38,633 nt of DNA from Mycobacterium szulgai. GTDB taxonomy: Bacteria; Actinomycetota; Actinomycetes; Mycobacteriales; Mycobacteriaceae. Of the stretch, positions 1 through 7,382 are shown in pieces. Every line of letters starts with the position of its first letter. Position 1 is the first letter of the stretch. The notes under the pieces are model-generated. The model ran no database searches. It worked only from the letters and a program-made list of their open reading frames with translations, and was not told the DNA's origin. Position numbers and translations under genes: made by a program. The stretch is from the NCBI RefSeq assembly GCF_002116635.1, contig NZ_LQPW01000015.1, forward strand, positions 1 through 38,633, in the 5' to 3' direction.

Positions 1-273
1 CCGGCAAGCCCAACTGGCGGGTCCTCACATCCATCGTCGTCCGATGAACGCAGCACCCCGGCAAGATCCGAAGAGCCGTTTAGGGTTCGGGCTTTTTCTT
101 TGGGCGTCCGGCTTGCAGCTGGCACCCATGTCGAGATCCTCAACTGGCTCGACGACCACGCCCGCTGCGCACTGTCGGTCACCGCACACCGCCGCGTCAC
201 CGGCCCCATCGTGGCATCGACATTCCGCAAAACCTGTGCCACCCAAGGCATTCCCGCCTCCACCCTGACCGAC
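1..273 (+). pseudogene. IS481-family transposase fragment (integrase core)
   Basis: Reading frame 1 is open from the window edge. At 124-273 it gives an integrase-core segment (VEILNWLDDHARCALSVTAH, then RRVTGPIVASTFRKT and GIPASTLTD) as found in the catalytic domain of IS481-type transposases. The second catalytic Asp should be followed by Asn-Gly, but after TLTD the frame runs into unrelated sequence and stops at 363. The C-terminal third with the catalytic Glu and the typical N-terminal helix-turn-helix are not recognisable, so the gene is dead. Family assignment is from motif recall; the segment is short. Confidence 0.7.
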
Positions 274-576
274 ATTCAATCTGGGTGGGCGGTGCTGAGC
301 TGTTCCTGTCGGCCGGCGGGGAAGTATTGGCGCCAACCGGCACCGCTCGTCATCGTTGCTTGACCGATTGGAGCGCTCAGCGACTCCTTGCCTGTTGATC
401 GCGTTGGCGGGTGGGGCCACTGCCGGACGTAGATGCCCTGTTAGGAACCTGGCGACCCGATGTTTTGGTTGGGATCCCTGTTAGCGAATGTCTGGTGCGG
501 ATCAACTTCCCTCGGCGGAGCGGCGGCCGGAATGTCCATATCCCACGACAGATCGGATGCGGCAGTGGTCGTTTGG
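274..576. other. Non-coding stretch between two transposase remnants
   Basis: No gene is recognised here. Short open frames exist on both strands, but none shows a family motif or a convincing ribosome binding site. It is probably scar sequence joining the IS481-type and IS110-type remnants. I could not identify terminal inverted repeats or target duplications. Confidence 0.5.
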
Positions 577-985
577 ATGGGTATCGATATCGCGGTGCGC
601 GCACCGCACCAGGCCAGCCTGGCCAATGAGAAGGGTGAGTTGCTGTGGTCGGCGCATCGATGCCACGGCACCACAGCTGATCTCGAAAAGCTTTGGGCGC
701 GTGTGCCAACCGGGCAGGCGCCCAGCGACGTGACGGTGCTGATGGAATCAACCCGCAATGCGTGGGTCCCGCTGGCGGCCTGGTTTCGCCGTGGAGGAGC
801 CCGGGTCGTGCTGGCGGCATCGGTCCTGGCGACCCGTTGCGCCGAGCCACCAAAACGCACTCCACGCTGGTCAAACGCCGCACTACCAGCTTTCCCGCCT
901 CGATGCCCTCCTCGAGATTTCGGGGTCCCGACTTGCATACGGCGTTCTCGGGCGACTTAAGCAACAAGAGCCGCCGGACGCCAAA
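577..985 (+). pseudogene. IS110-family transposase, frameshifted and deleted
   Basis: The N-terminal RuvC-like DEDD domain starts near 577 (MGIDIAVRAPHQASLANEKG). In frame 1 it continues through TTADLEKLWARVPTG and VLMESTRNAWVPLAAWFRR to about 818. The homology then moves to frame 3 (GPGDPLRRATKTHSTLVKRR, 822-887), to frame 2 (LSRLDALLEI, about 890-920) and back to frame 3 (FSGDLSNKS, 945-968). The segment between GARVVL and GPGDPL, normally containing a catalytic Asp and about 30 more residues, is missing. The C-terminal transposase_20 domain is absent. It abuts the 3' end of the HD-domain gene at 1061, so it may mark the cluster border. Confidence 0.75.
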
Positions 986-1060
986 CGCGCAGCATCGGCC
1001 TGTCACAGACAGCATCTCGCCCTGGTCCGCTGCCTCGCCAGATTCGCTTCGCAGCCGGCC

Positions 1061-1843
1061 TCAACCGCGGAACGGAGCGAGCCGGATCGTGATGTCGCTC
1101 AGCGCGAACCGGTGCAGATAGGACGCCCGGCCGCGCGGAACTTGTCGCGCCTCGGCGCGGAACAGCCCGGCGAACTCACGCTTGAAGCCCAGCCGGGGAT
1201 ATTCCCGCACCACCGCGGCGCGGACGACGTCGGGAATGTAATTGCTTCGTAGGCCGAAGACGTCGACCGCAGCACCGGCGGACAGTAGGAACGCCTCGGG
1301 GCCGTGATCGAGACCGACCCCCGGCGTGTGGTGCAGCGCGATGGCATTGGTCACCACACGCTGATCCTCGGGGTTGACTTCGTGTGCGCGAAGGAACGTT
1401 CGGACCATGGCCGCGCTGCGAACGGTGAAATCCACCTCGGGCACGGTGCTGGGGATGCCAGTGTCGTGAAACAGGCAAGCCACATAGAACAGTTCACGGT
1501 CGAAGGCGATGCCGTCGACAGCGGCAAGCGTCGCTCCCCACGCGAAGGACCGGTAGGAGTGGTTGAGGACGGCAGGTGACAGCAGATCGCGAGCCGCGGC
1601 CTCTGCATCGCGCGCCAACGCCGAGTCGGGTGGTATCAGGCTCGAGGGATCGATGGAGTTGCGCCGACCGGCGTGGAGTCTGAGCATCATCGCGATCCTG
1701 CCGGCAATGATCCCGCGGTGGCCGCCAAGGAGCGGACGCACGAGGGCGATCTGCTCTGCCCGGCTCAGCTGCCCGCCGGTGCACTCGGTCCACTCGATCG
1801 TTCCGATCGCGTCAAGTTGCGTGTTTCGCTTCATCGCTGTCAC
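1061..1843 (-). CDS. HD-domain protein, cyanamide hydratase-like
   Basis: A 260-residue metal-dependent HD-domain protein. Candidate metal ligands lie in order: His95 (LNHSYRSFAWG), His126-Asp127 (ACLFHDTGI), His171/His172 (AIALHHTPGVGLDHG) and Asp194 (AAVDVFG). The N-H-S-x-R, L-x-HD-x-G and late Asp pattern resembles fungal cyanamide hydratase (cyanamide to urea), a family also containing many uncharacterised bacterial members. Translation probably begins at a GTG overlapping the TGA of the SnoaL-like gene (GTGA, 1840-1843), implying translational coupling; an ATG three codons later is an alternative. The residues that decide the substrate cannot be judged by eye, so cyanamide is only one possibility. 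Confidence 0.75.
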   Translation of the reverse strand: MTAMKRNTQLDAIGTIEWTECTGGQLSRAEQIALVRPLLGGHRGIIAGRIAMMLRLHAGRRNSIDPSSLIPPDSALARDAEAAARDLLSPAVLNHSYRSFAWGATLAAVDGIAFDRELFYVACLFHDTGIPSTVPEVDFTVRSAAMVRTFLRAHEVNPEDQRVVTNAIALHHTPGVGLDHGPEAFLLSAGAAVDVFGLRSNYIPDVVRAAVVREYPRLGFKREFAGLFRAEARQVPRGRASYLHRFALSDITIRLAPFRG

Positions 1844-2217
1844 GCCCTGCTGCCGGATAGAGCGCGCGAGAGCATCTCCGTGTCGCCGATGTGCTCGACC
1901 GCCACGATCAGGCCGTTCCGCAGATCGAATCTGTCGACTTCCTTCGCACGTTCTCCTGCGAGCTCGACGTCGACCACGGCGAGCACCTTGTCACCGTCGG
2001 AGAAGTACTCGATCGGTAGGACTGCCAGACCGTACTGCGCGATGTCGAGAAAGAACTCGATGACCGCCTCGCGCCCTTGGTGCACCTTGCTCAGACGCGT
2101 GCTTCCCGGTTGGGTCCAGGCAACATCCTTGGAAAGCGTGCCCAGCAACTGGGGCCAGTTCCCGCTCATGAATGCCCTGTACAGGGCGTCGACAGTGGCG
2201 ATGTTCTCGATACTCAT
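1840..2217 (-). CDS. SnoaL-like (NTF2-fold) protein
   Basis: A 125-residue protein of the length and pattern of SnoaL-like/NTF2-fold proteins: helical start (IATVDALYRAFMSGNW), then TLSKDVAWTQPGST, a GREAVIEFF segment and a beta-rich second half ending VEHIGDTEMLSRAL. Members include small isomerases, dehydratases and hydrolases, and many are uncharacterised. It is the first gene of a two-gene minus-strand unit with the HD enzyme. It is transcribed divergently from the nitrilase, with only 35 bp between start codons, so both directions share the operator at 2236-2265. A GGGAAGG sequence precedes the ATG as a plausible ribosome binding site. The catalytic role is unknown. Confidence 0.75.
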   Translation of the reverse strand: MSIENIATVDALYRAFMSGNWPQLLGTLSKDVAWTQPGSTRLSKVHQGREAVIEFFLDIAQYGLAVLPIEYFSDGDKVLAVVDVELAGERAKEVDRFDLRNGLIVAVEHIGDTEMLSRALSGSRA

Positions 2218-2235
2218 TGTGCCTTCCCGCTTTTT

Positions 2236-2265
2236 TATAGTATGGTTCGAAAATGAACACTACTA
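2236..2265. promoter_or_regulatory. Promoter and TetR-type operator palindrome at the nitrilase start
   Basis: TATAGT at 2236-2241 fits a -10 hexamer and ends 12 bp before the nitrilase ATG (2253), which suggests a leaderless or nearly leaderless transcript. Overlapping it is an imperfect palindrome: TAGTATGGTTC (2238-2248), spacer GAAAAT, GAACACTACTA (2255-2265), with 9 of 11 arm positions matching. The 13-mer TATAGTATGGTTC recurs with one change at 4351-4363 before the isomerase-fold gene beside the TetR gene. A repressor bound here would cover the -10 box and the start codon. The opposite strand would also be affected. Confidence 0.65.
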
Positions 2266-3206
2266 CAATCACACGAGTTGCGGCAGTACAGATCAAGGCG
2301 GACCTGGGCAACGTCGACCACAACCTCGAGGCGTGCGAACGGCAGGTGGACCGTGCCGCAGCTGACGGCGCTAGCTGGATCGCGTTGCCTGAGTTCTTCT
2401 CAACGGGCGTCGCCTATCGCACCGATCTGAGCCGCAACGCCGCTCCGGTCGACGGCGAGCCGACGAAGTTGCTGTCGAATCTCGCGCGCGAGCACGGCGT
2501 CCACGTCGGTGGATCGACACTGGTCCGTGACGACGACGGTCACGTGCGGAATGCCTTCTTGCTCGCGGCACCGGATGGCGAGCTGATCGGCCGCCACGAC
2601 AAGGACCTCCCGACCATGTGGGAGAACGCGCTCTATGTCGGAGGGACCGACCCAGGCCTGATCCATACAGAGGGCCTGACCGTAGGCGTCGCGCTCTGCT
2701 GGGAGCTGATCCGCACCCAGACGGTCGCTCGTCTGGCCGGCCAGGTAGACCTCGTACTCGGCGGGTCAGGGTGGTGGAGCATCCCCGAGTGGCCGTTCAT
2801 GAAGCGCGCCGAGGTGCGCAATCATCGGCGTGCGACGACGGCCCCTGCCGTCTTCGCCCGGTACGTGGGTGCGCCCGTCGTGCACGCAGCGCACGCGGGC
2901 GAGTTCGCCTGCCCTTTTCCCTGGACGCCGGTGACCTACCGCGGCCACTGCGAGGGCGGTGCACAGATCTGCGACGCGACCGGGAAGGTATTGGATTTCA
3001 AGGGCCGGGACGACGGCGATTGCTTCGCAATCGCCGATGTCGAGGCGGTTCGCTCTCCCGGCGCTCCGGCCAGGGACCGCTTCTGGTTGCAGCGCCGCGG
3101 AGCGGTCGCTGCCATGGTGTGGGCGTACCAGAACTTTCAGGGGCGTCGGGTCTACGACCGGTTGCCGGTGTCCGACATGTCGCAAGCTGCGGCGGTCAGG
3201 GCATGA
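2253..3206 (+). CDS. Nitrilase-superfamily (carbon-nitrogen) hydrolase
   Basis: A 317-residue enzyme with the catalytic triad of the C-N hydrolase superfamily in place: Glu47 (LPEFF), Lys117 (HDKDLP) and nucleophile Cys149 (VALCWELIR). Family members hydrolyse nitriles, amides or carbamoyl groups via a thioester. The sequence around Cys (CWEL rather than CYDLR) and Lys (KDLP rather than KxHL) is atypical, so amidase or nitrilase activity cannot be separated by eye. Length is normal for a single-domain member. The ATG lies inside the operator palindrome, consistent with leaderless translation. Its stop overlaps the ATG of the membrane-protein gene (ATGA, 3203-3206), showing coupling. Confidence 0.85.
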   Translation: MNTTTITRVAAVQIKADLGNVDHNLEACERQVDRAAADGASWIALPEFFSTGVAYRTDLSRNAAPVDGEPTKLLSNLAREHGVHVGGSTLVRDDDGHVRNAFLLAAPDGELIGRHDKDLPTMWENALYVGGTDPGLIHTEGLTVGVALCWELIRTQTVARLAGQVDLVLGGSGWWSIPEWPFMKRAEVRNHRRATTAPAVFARYVGAPVVHAAHAGEFACPFPWTPVTYRGHCEGGAQICDATGKVLDFKGRDDGDCFAIADVEAVRSPGAPARDRFWLQRRGAVAAMVWAYQNFQGRRVYDRLPVSDMSQAAAVRA

Positions 3207-3646
3207 GCGACGTGACGGTAGAACACGGTCGTGATCACCGCATGGCGCCGTCGGGTCTGGTGACCTCCGGCGTGGTCGAACTCGCGGCTGGGGCACTCTC
3301 GGGCTGGATCTACGCAGCAGTGCGCTACGACGACGATGGTGCCCGGAGGCTCCGCATCAAGAGCCCTGCGCGAATTCGGCAGTGGCACCTGGACTTGGTA
3401 GCCCTGGGCACCGGCACGGTCGCGCTTGGCCTGGCCGTGCCCGGCGCGCCCAAAGTAGTGCAGCGAGCGCTGGCCACCGGTGCCTGGACAAACGCCATGA
3501 TGTTCCTTCCGTTGGCCTACCGGCCGGATCTTCTGCAGAACCCGGCGTACCGCAAGCTCGGACTGGCGTCCTTCATCTCGACGTCGGTGGGCTTCACCGG
3601 GATGGCGATCAGCGCTGTGCACCGCCGGCGCGCAGACCGTCGGTGA
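3203..3646 (+). CDS. Small four-helix membrane protein, possibly of the HabA/styrene-oxide-isomerase type
   Basis: A 147-residue membrane protein with four likely helices: VTSGVVELAAGALSGWIYAA, LDLVALGTGTVALGLAVPG, ATGAWTNAMMFLPLAY and LASFISTSVGFTGMAISAV. The N-MM...P-L......R-LGL spacing around residues 100-125 loosely recalls styrene-oxide isomerase and hydroxylaminobenzene mutase, small four-helix membrane enzymes. The second His expected from that family is not obvious, so the resemblance is tentative. The start overlaps the nitrilase stop, so the two are probably co-translated. The 3' end overlaps the convergent tetR gene by 38 bp. Transport or an isomerisation step in the same pathway are both possible. 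Confidence 0.7.
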   Translation: MSDVTVEHGRDHRMAPSGLVTSGVVELAAGALSGWIYAAVRYDDDGARRLRIKSPARIRQWHLDLVALGTGTVALGLAVPGAPKVVQRALATGAWTNAMMFLPLAYRPDLLQNPAYRKLGLASFISTSVGFTGMAISAVHRRRADRR

Positions 3647-4265
3647 CCACTGACCGGGCGACGGCCAATGTCGCCCGGAGCTCCTGATCGTCGATTCTGA
3701 GCCGGTCCTCGCGCAGCGTCATACCGATCACGCCGTTCCATGCGCCCCAAAGAAACCGCATGGCGCGGGCAGCATCGAGGTCCGAACGAACCTCACCGGC
3801 CTCGATCGCTGCCCGCAGGTCGGCCTCGACGGCGTCCACGAGCTGCTGCACACGGTCAGCGATGCGCGCCTCCACCTCGTGCAATCCGGATGACGCTTCG
3901 AGCACCCGGAGAGCGATCATCTGGAAGGCACCAGGGTGCTCGAGGTGGAAGTTCAAGTAGGCGTCACCTGCTGCGAACACACGCTCCAGGGGACTGCTCA
4001 GATTCAGTTCTGCGACTTTGCCCATCGCCGCCTCGTTGATGGTGAGGGCCCGCTCGACCAAGGCGAGGTAGAGACGCGCCTTGTTCTCGAAGTGCACGTA
4101 GACCGAGCCCACCGACACATCTGCCCGCTCGGCGATCTCATCAATGGTCGTCGCCTGGAATCCCCGCTGCCGGAAGAGGACCTCTGCGGCGTCGAGGATC
4201 GCCGAAGCCGTGTTGGCCTTCTTCCGTTCGGAGCGGGACATCGGTGCTGAAGAGGGCGACGACAT
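3609..4265 (-). CDS. TetR-family transcriptional regulator
   Basis: A TetR-type regulator of about 218 residues from the ATG at 4265 (MSSPSSAPMSRSERKK). A second ATG eight codons later is also possible; the open frame extends to 4322 without a better start. The N-terminal helix-turn-helix is clear: AILDAAEVLFRQRGFQATTI then DEIAERADVSVGSVYVHFEN. The C-terminal ligand domain includes a typical LWGAWNGVIGMTLRED helix. It sits inside the cluster, divergent from the isomerase-fold gene, and the intergenic space holds two direct copies of the candidate operator. It is therefore the probable local repressor. Its ligand is presumably the pathway substrate or product. Confidence 0.9.
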   Translation of the reverse strand: MSSPSSAPMSRSERKKANTASAILDAAEVLFRQRGFQATTIDEIAERADVSVGSVYVHFENKARLYLALVERALTINEAAMGKVAELNLSSPLERVFAAGDAYLNFHLEHPGAFQMIALRVLEASSGLHEVEARIADRVQQLVDAVEADLRAAIEAGEVRSDLDAARAMRFLWGAWNGVIGMTLREDRLRIDDQELRATLAVARSVVTDGLRAGGAQR

Positions 4266-4334
4266 GGGCTTAACGGTAGCGACTCCTCCGCCCGGGGGAG
4301 GGCCGCGGCTGGCACCTCGCAAGGGAAATATTTG

Positions 4335-4363
4335 TAGTATCGCTCATTATTATAGTATCGTTC
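4335..4363. promoter_or_regulatory. Two direct operator repeats and -10 box before the isomerase-fold gene
   Basis: TAGTATCGCTC (4335-4345) and TAGTATCGTTC (4353-4363) are direct repeats at an 18-bp period. The second overlaps TATAGT (4351-4356), a good -10 hexamer ending 13 bp before the ATG at 4369. There is no ribosome binding site, again suggesting a leaderless message. The 13-mer at 4351-4363 differs by one base from that at 2236-2248. The tetR start (4265) lies on the other side, so this region could also provide autoregulation. Confidence 0.6.
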
Positions 4364-4368
4364 ACAAC

Positions 4369-5232
4369 ATGCTTCTTTCTCCTCGCTACACCGGTCCCAC
4401 CGTCGTCACGATCGAAGGGGATCCGCATGACGTCGCAACGCCGCTGATCCGCCAACGAGCCAGGTTGGCCGAGATCGCCACCACGTTCACCGACGACGAA
4501 TGGTCTGCGCCGAGCCGCTGCGCTGCGTGGTCGGTCCGGGATGTCATCGCCCACGTTGCCGGGATCAATCCGCTGTACGTCATGTCCGCCGTGGCTGGGC
4601 TCGCCGGACAGCCGACCCGCCTGATGCCGCACTTCGATCCCGCTGTGTCACCGTTGAGGATGGTCGAGGACATCGGCTCGTTGTCTTCGGCCCAGGTGCT
4701 CGACCTGCTCATATCCTCCAACGCGGAACTGATCGCCACTGCGGAGGCGCTCGACGATCTTGGCTGGTCCACCGTGGCTGAGTCGCCTTTGGGAGAGGTG
4801 CCCATCCGGCTGCTGATGTCCCACGCGCTGTGGGACTCCTGGGTGCACGAGCGCGACATCCTGATTCCGCTCGGCATCGAACCGACTGTCGTCGCCGACG
4901 AGGTCGTCGCCAGTCTCCGCTACGTGGCGGCCCTCACCCAGGGCTTCGCATTCGGTGCCGGAATGGAGTGCAGGGGACGATTCGGGATTGAAGCGACCGA
5001 CCCGGACTTCCACTGCGTAATGGCCGTCGAAGACGCGGTGACCGTGCGCATCGAGCACCCGGACGAAAGCATGCCGGTGCTACGCGGACCCGCGGTGGAC
5101 CTGACCGAGGCGCTCAGCACCCGGCTGCCTCTGCCCGGGGCCGCACCACCGGAATGGCACCGGGTACTCGGCGGACTGAAACACACGTGGGACCTTGGCA
5201 ATGATCCGACGCCTCGTCTGGTCAGCCGATAA
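4369..5232 (+). CDS. Maleylpyruvate isomerase-family (mycothiol-dependent, DinB-fold) protein
   Basis: A 287-residue protein with the MDMPI N-terminal four-helix-bundle signature: TTFTDDEWSAPSRCAAWSVR followed by DVIAHVAG, and later a second metal-site motif in SHALWDSWVHERD. Related enzymes use mycothiol in isomerisation or thiol-transfer reactions; most mycobacterial members are uncharacterised. The candidate metal ligands are the His of IAHVAG, the Glu of VHERD and a His in SHALWDSW. The ATG at 4369 sits just after the operator repeats without a ribosome binding site. An open frame continues upstream to 4144, but that part would cross the promoter and is rejected. Co-regulation with the nitrilase suggests detoxification of a reactive intermediate. 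Confidence 0.8.
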   Translation: MLLSPRYTGPTVVTIEGDPHDVATPLIRQRARLAEIATTFTDDEWSAPSRCAAWSVRDVIAHVAGINPLYVMSAVAGLAGQPTRLMPHFDPAVSPLRMVEDIGSLSSAQVLDLLISSNAELIATAEALDDLGWSTVAESPLGEVPIRLLMSHALWDSWVHERDILIPLGIEPTVVADEVVASLRYVAALTQGFAFGAGMECRGRFGIEATDPDFHCVMAVEDAVTVRIEHPDESMPVLRGPAVDLTEALSTRLPLPGAAPPEWHRVLGGLKHTWDLGNDPTPRLVSR

Positions 5233-5279
5233 CGTAAATCACCCGACCGCCGCTTCCTGCTAATGGACAGAGCCATACC

Positions 5280-5340
5280 CTAGCCGCCGGTTCCACCGGT
5301 GGCGCCGCCGTACAAGTTGCCCATGACGTCGGCGCTGCCT
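5280..5340 (-). pseudogene. Possible PGRS-like C-terminal remnant
   Basis: On the minus strand this stretch reads GSADVMGNLYGGATGGTGG and then TAG, a Gly-rich tail like the end of a PGRS-type protein. The frame stays open further upstream but gives no recognisable domain, and it runs into the start of the methyltransferase gene. It may be a scar of an old PE_PGRS copy, or chance in GC-rich DNA. Confidence 0.3.
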
Positions 5341-5413
5341 CCCCCGCAGTGGGTTAGGTTGAGCCAAACCAGGGCTTGGGGTGCGTCGGCGCGCCCGCGC
5401 AGAGGGGCGCGAA

Positions 5414-6232
5414 GTGACTCAGCACGATAACCAGAGCGGCGGCTATTTCTTTAGCGACCATGAAGCGGATACCGAGCTTGCGAGATTGCGATTAATCGAG
5501 CAGTTCAACGATCCGTCCACCCTGCGTCATCTCGACGGAATCGGCGTTGCTGAAGGCTGGCGGTGCCTTGAGGTGGGCGCTGGCGCCGGGTCGGTGGTGC
5601 GTTGGCTCTCTCAACGAGTCGGCACTGCGGGCAAAGTTGTGGCTGCTGACCTCGATGTGCGATTCCTCGGCGAAATCGGTGCACAGAATGTCGAGGTTCG
5701 TCGCTGTGACATCACCCAGGATTCCATTGAGCCGTCGTCATATGACCTTGTGCACGCACGAAATCTATTGACCCATCTGCCCGATCCGAAGGCTGCCTTG
5801 CAGCGGTTGTACGCGGCGGTGCGCCCCGGCGGTTGGCTGATGGTCGAAGACGTCGATAACGGCACGGTTGAGTCCGCAGACCCGGGCCATCCCCTCGCGG
5901 CGTCATTCGACCTTTGCGCACAGGCACGGATCAAGTTCCTTTTGGCGGCCGGGGTGATGGACCTGCGCTACGGCCGCACCATTGCGCTCCACATGGGCCA
6001 GCTGAACTTAATCGACATGGGAAATGAGGGCGTTGCGATGGTCGGGCCCGGCCACAGCCCAATGTCGCAATTGATGGCTCGATCTTTTCGCCCTGTGGAT
6101 GACGCCATGGTCGCCAACGGAGTGGTTGGGCAGTCCGAAGCCGCCGACGCGCAGCGGGCTTTGGAAGATCCTTCGTTTCTTTACCGGGGCGGCCTGATCG
6201 TCGCCGTGTGGGGCCGCAAACCGCCCGACTAG
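5414..6232 (+). CDS. SAM-dependent class I methyltransferase
   Basis: A 272-residue protein with the Rossmann methyltransferase motifs: motif I LEVGAGAGSVVRWL, the acidic end of strand 2 (VVAADLD), motif II/III region YDLVHARNLLTHLPDP and GGWLMVEDVDNGT. Type 11/25 methyltransferases act on small molecules, lipids or quinones; the substrate here is unknown. The GTG at 5414 is chosen because AGAGGGG at 5401-5407 is a good ribosome binding site 6 nt upstream; an earlier start at 5381 is possible but lacks one. Mycobacterial genomes carry several similar proteins. No partner gene is obvious; the next gene on the same strand is 329 bp away. Confidence 0.85.
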   Translation: MTQHDNQSGGYFFSDHEADTELARLRLIEQFNDPSTLRHLDGIGVAEGWRCLEVGAGAGSVVRWLSQRVGTAGKVVAADLDVRFLGEIGAQNVEVRRCDITQDSIEPSSYDLVHARNLLTHLPDPKAALQRLYAAVRPGGWLMVEDVDNGTVESADPGHPLAASFDLCAQARIKFLLAAGVMDLRYGRTIALHMGQLNLIDMGNEGVAMVGPGHSPMSQLMARSFRPVDDAMVANGVVGQSEAADAQRALEDPSFLYRGGLIVAVWGRKPPD

Positions 6233-6561
6233 CCATGCAGCGGCACGCACTACGCTGCCGTCGCTGGATTCTCCGCCGGGGGTGCAAGCGCGCCGAGCGC
6301 GGACATGTTGCCGGCGTTAGCTCCGCGATGTCGGTGAGCCGGATTCCCGCCGCGAGGCGGGCCGGCTTCGCGGTCGGGGTGAGTTTGTTGGCGCACAGCA
6401 CCGCAGGGCGGTGGACGGCCTTGCACCACACCCAGTTACGGCCAAGGCGTCAAATCCGCGAACGCGAAAACTTGTACGTTCGGCAGGGATCGGTCGCGGT
6501 GCTCAATACGGGTGATCTCGCCGCGGCTTACATTGGGGACAGTCGAGCCAAGGGGGAGTTC
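6233..6561. other. Intergenic region without recognised gene
   Basis: Frames are open on both strands through this 329-bp stretch, but no family motif is seen. The DUF1275 frame extends back through all of it, but that part has Arg-rich, non-membrane composition and is judged non-coding. It contains a small hairpin, CCCGCC-GCGA-GGCGGG (6346-6361), of uncertain meaning, possibly a terminator for the methyltransferase gene. AGGGGGAG at 6551-6558 is the ribosome binding site of the next gene. Confidence 0.5.
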
Positions 6562-7230
6562 GTGAGGCAGACGAAAACCACATTGCCGCCCGCTGTCTTC
6601 CTCACGCTGGCCAACGGCTTTCTCGACGCCCACACGTACCTGGGTTTCGCCGGCGTGTTCGCCAATGTCCAGACGGCTAACGTGATCTTTTTCGCCGTCA
6701 ATCTCGTCGAGCAGCATTGGACCGCGGCATTGGCACGACTGTGGCCGATCTTCGCGTTCACAGCAGGCGTAGCGATCGCCGCGCACATCAAATCCGGACG
6801 CATCCAACAGTGGGTATCGCATCCGCTGCGTTGGACGATGGCAATTCAAGCCGCATTCTTTGTCGGTGTCGGATTCATCCCTAGAACGGTGCCGGCCAGT
6901 TTCATCACGGTGCCAATCGCATTCTTAGCCGGCGTGCAGATCGGGTTGTTCCGCAGCATCGGAGATCTCAACTACCTGCCGGTCGCCACCACGGGGAACT
7001 TAATGCGCCTGGTCGAAACCGGCTACTCGGGGTTCATTGACGGCGAACGTGGCTCCCGACGGGCATTTCGGGTGTACGCCACGCTGATTGGTGCCTTCAC
7101 CGTCGGCGCCGGCTTCGGCACCGCAACCACCCGCGCGTGGGGCCACCACGCCATCTGGATACCGGCGATCATCCTGATGGTCGCGCTGGTATTGGTCGTG
7201 CTCGACGAGCGAGCGGGTAAGACGGGCTAG
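6562..7230 (+). CDS. DUF1275 (YoaK-like) membrane protein
   Basis: A 222-residue polytopic protein with the DUF1275 pattern: an N-terminal helix with ANGFLDAHTYLGFAGVFANV, followed by QTANVIFFAVNL, then LAGVQIGLFRSIGDLNYLPV and TTGNLMRLVETG. About six membrane helices are visible, ending in WIPAIILMVALVLVVLDE. The family is widespread in bacteria and its function is not established; transport has been suggested. The GTG at 6562 is preferred because AGGGGGAG lies 3-4 nt upstream and the length then matches the family. It appears to stand alone, with 152 bp before the next gene. Confidence 0.85.
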   Translation: MRQTKTTLPPAVFLTLANGFLDAHTYLGFAGVFANVQTANVIFFAVNLVEQHWTAALARLWPIFAFTAGVAIAAHIKSGRIQQWVSHPLRWTMAIQAAFFVGVGFIPRTVPASFITVPIAFLAGVQIGLFRSIGDLNYLPVATTGNLMRLVETGYSGFIDGERGSRRAFRVYATLIGAFTVGAGFGTATTRAWGHHAIWIPAIILMVALVLVVLDERAGKTG

Positions 7231-7370
7231 CGGCCGCCCGCCGATTGCAAAGCATATTTGCGCGTTGGTCAATCGGCTGAAAAGGCGCTAAAACACCATT
7301 TTTTGCACGTGCCGGCCTGCGTTATGCTCTGCCGGCAATTGGGGTTAGTCGCACGCTTTATACCGCGACC

Positions 7371-7378
7371 AGAGGAGG
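7371..7378 (+). promoter_or_regulatory. Strong ribosome binding site before the GT-C-like gene
   Basis: AGAGGAGG ends 4 nt before the ATG at 7383 and fixes the start. Further upstream TTGCAC (7303-7308) and TATGCT (7323-7328) could be -35 and -10 elements, but the 14-bp spacing is short, so the promoter is uncertain. Confidence 0.6.
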
Positions 7379-7382
7379 CAAC

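Noticed and set aside
4144..4368. Upstream extension of the isomerase-fold gene
   Set aside because: It would run through the tetR promoter and operator repeats and shows no family sequence; ATG 4369 fits MDMPI length.
6208..6561. Upstream extension of the DUF1275 gene to 6208
   Set aside because: Arg-rich, non-membrane composition and overlap with the methyltransferase stop; GTG 6562 has a strong ribosome binding site.
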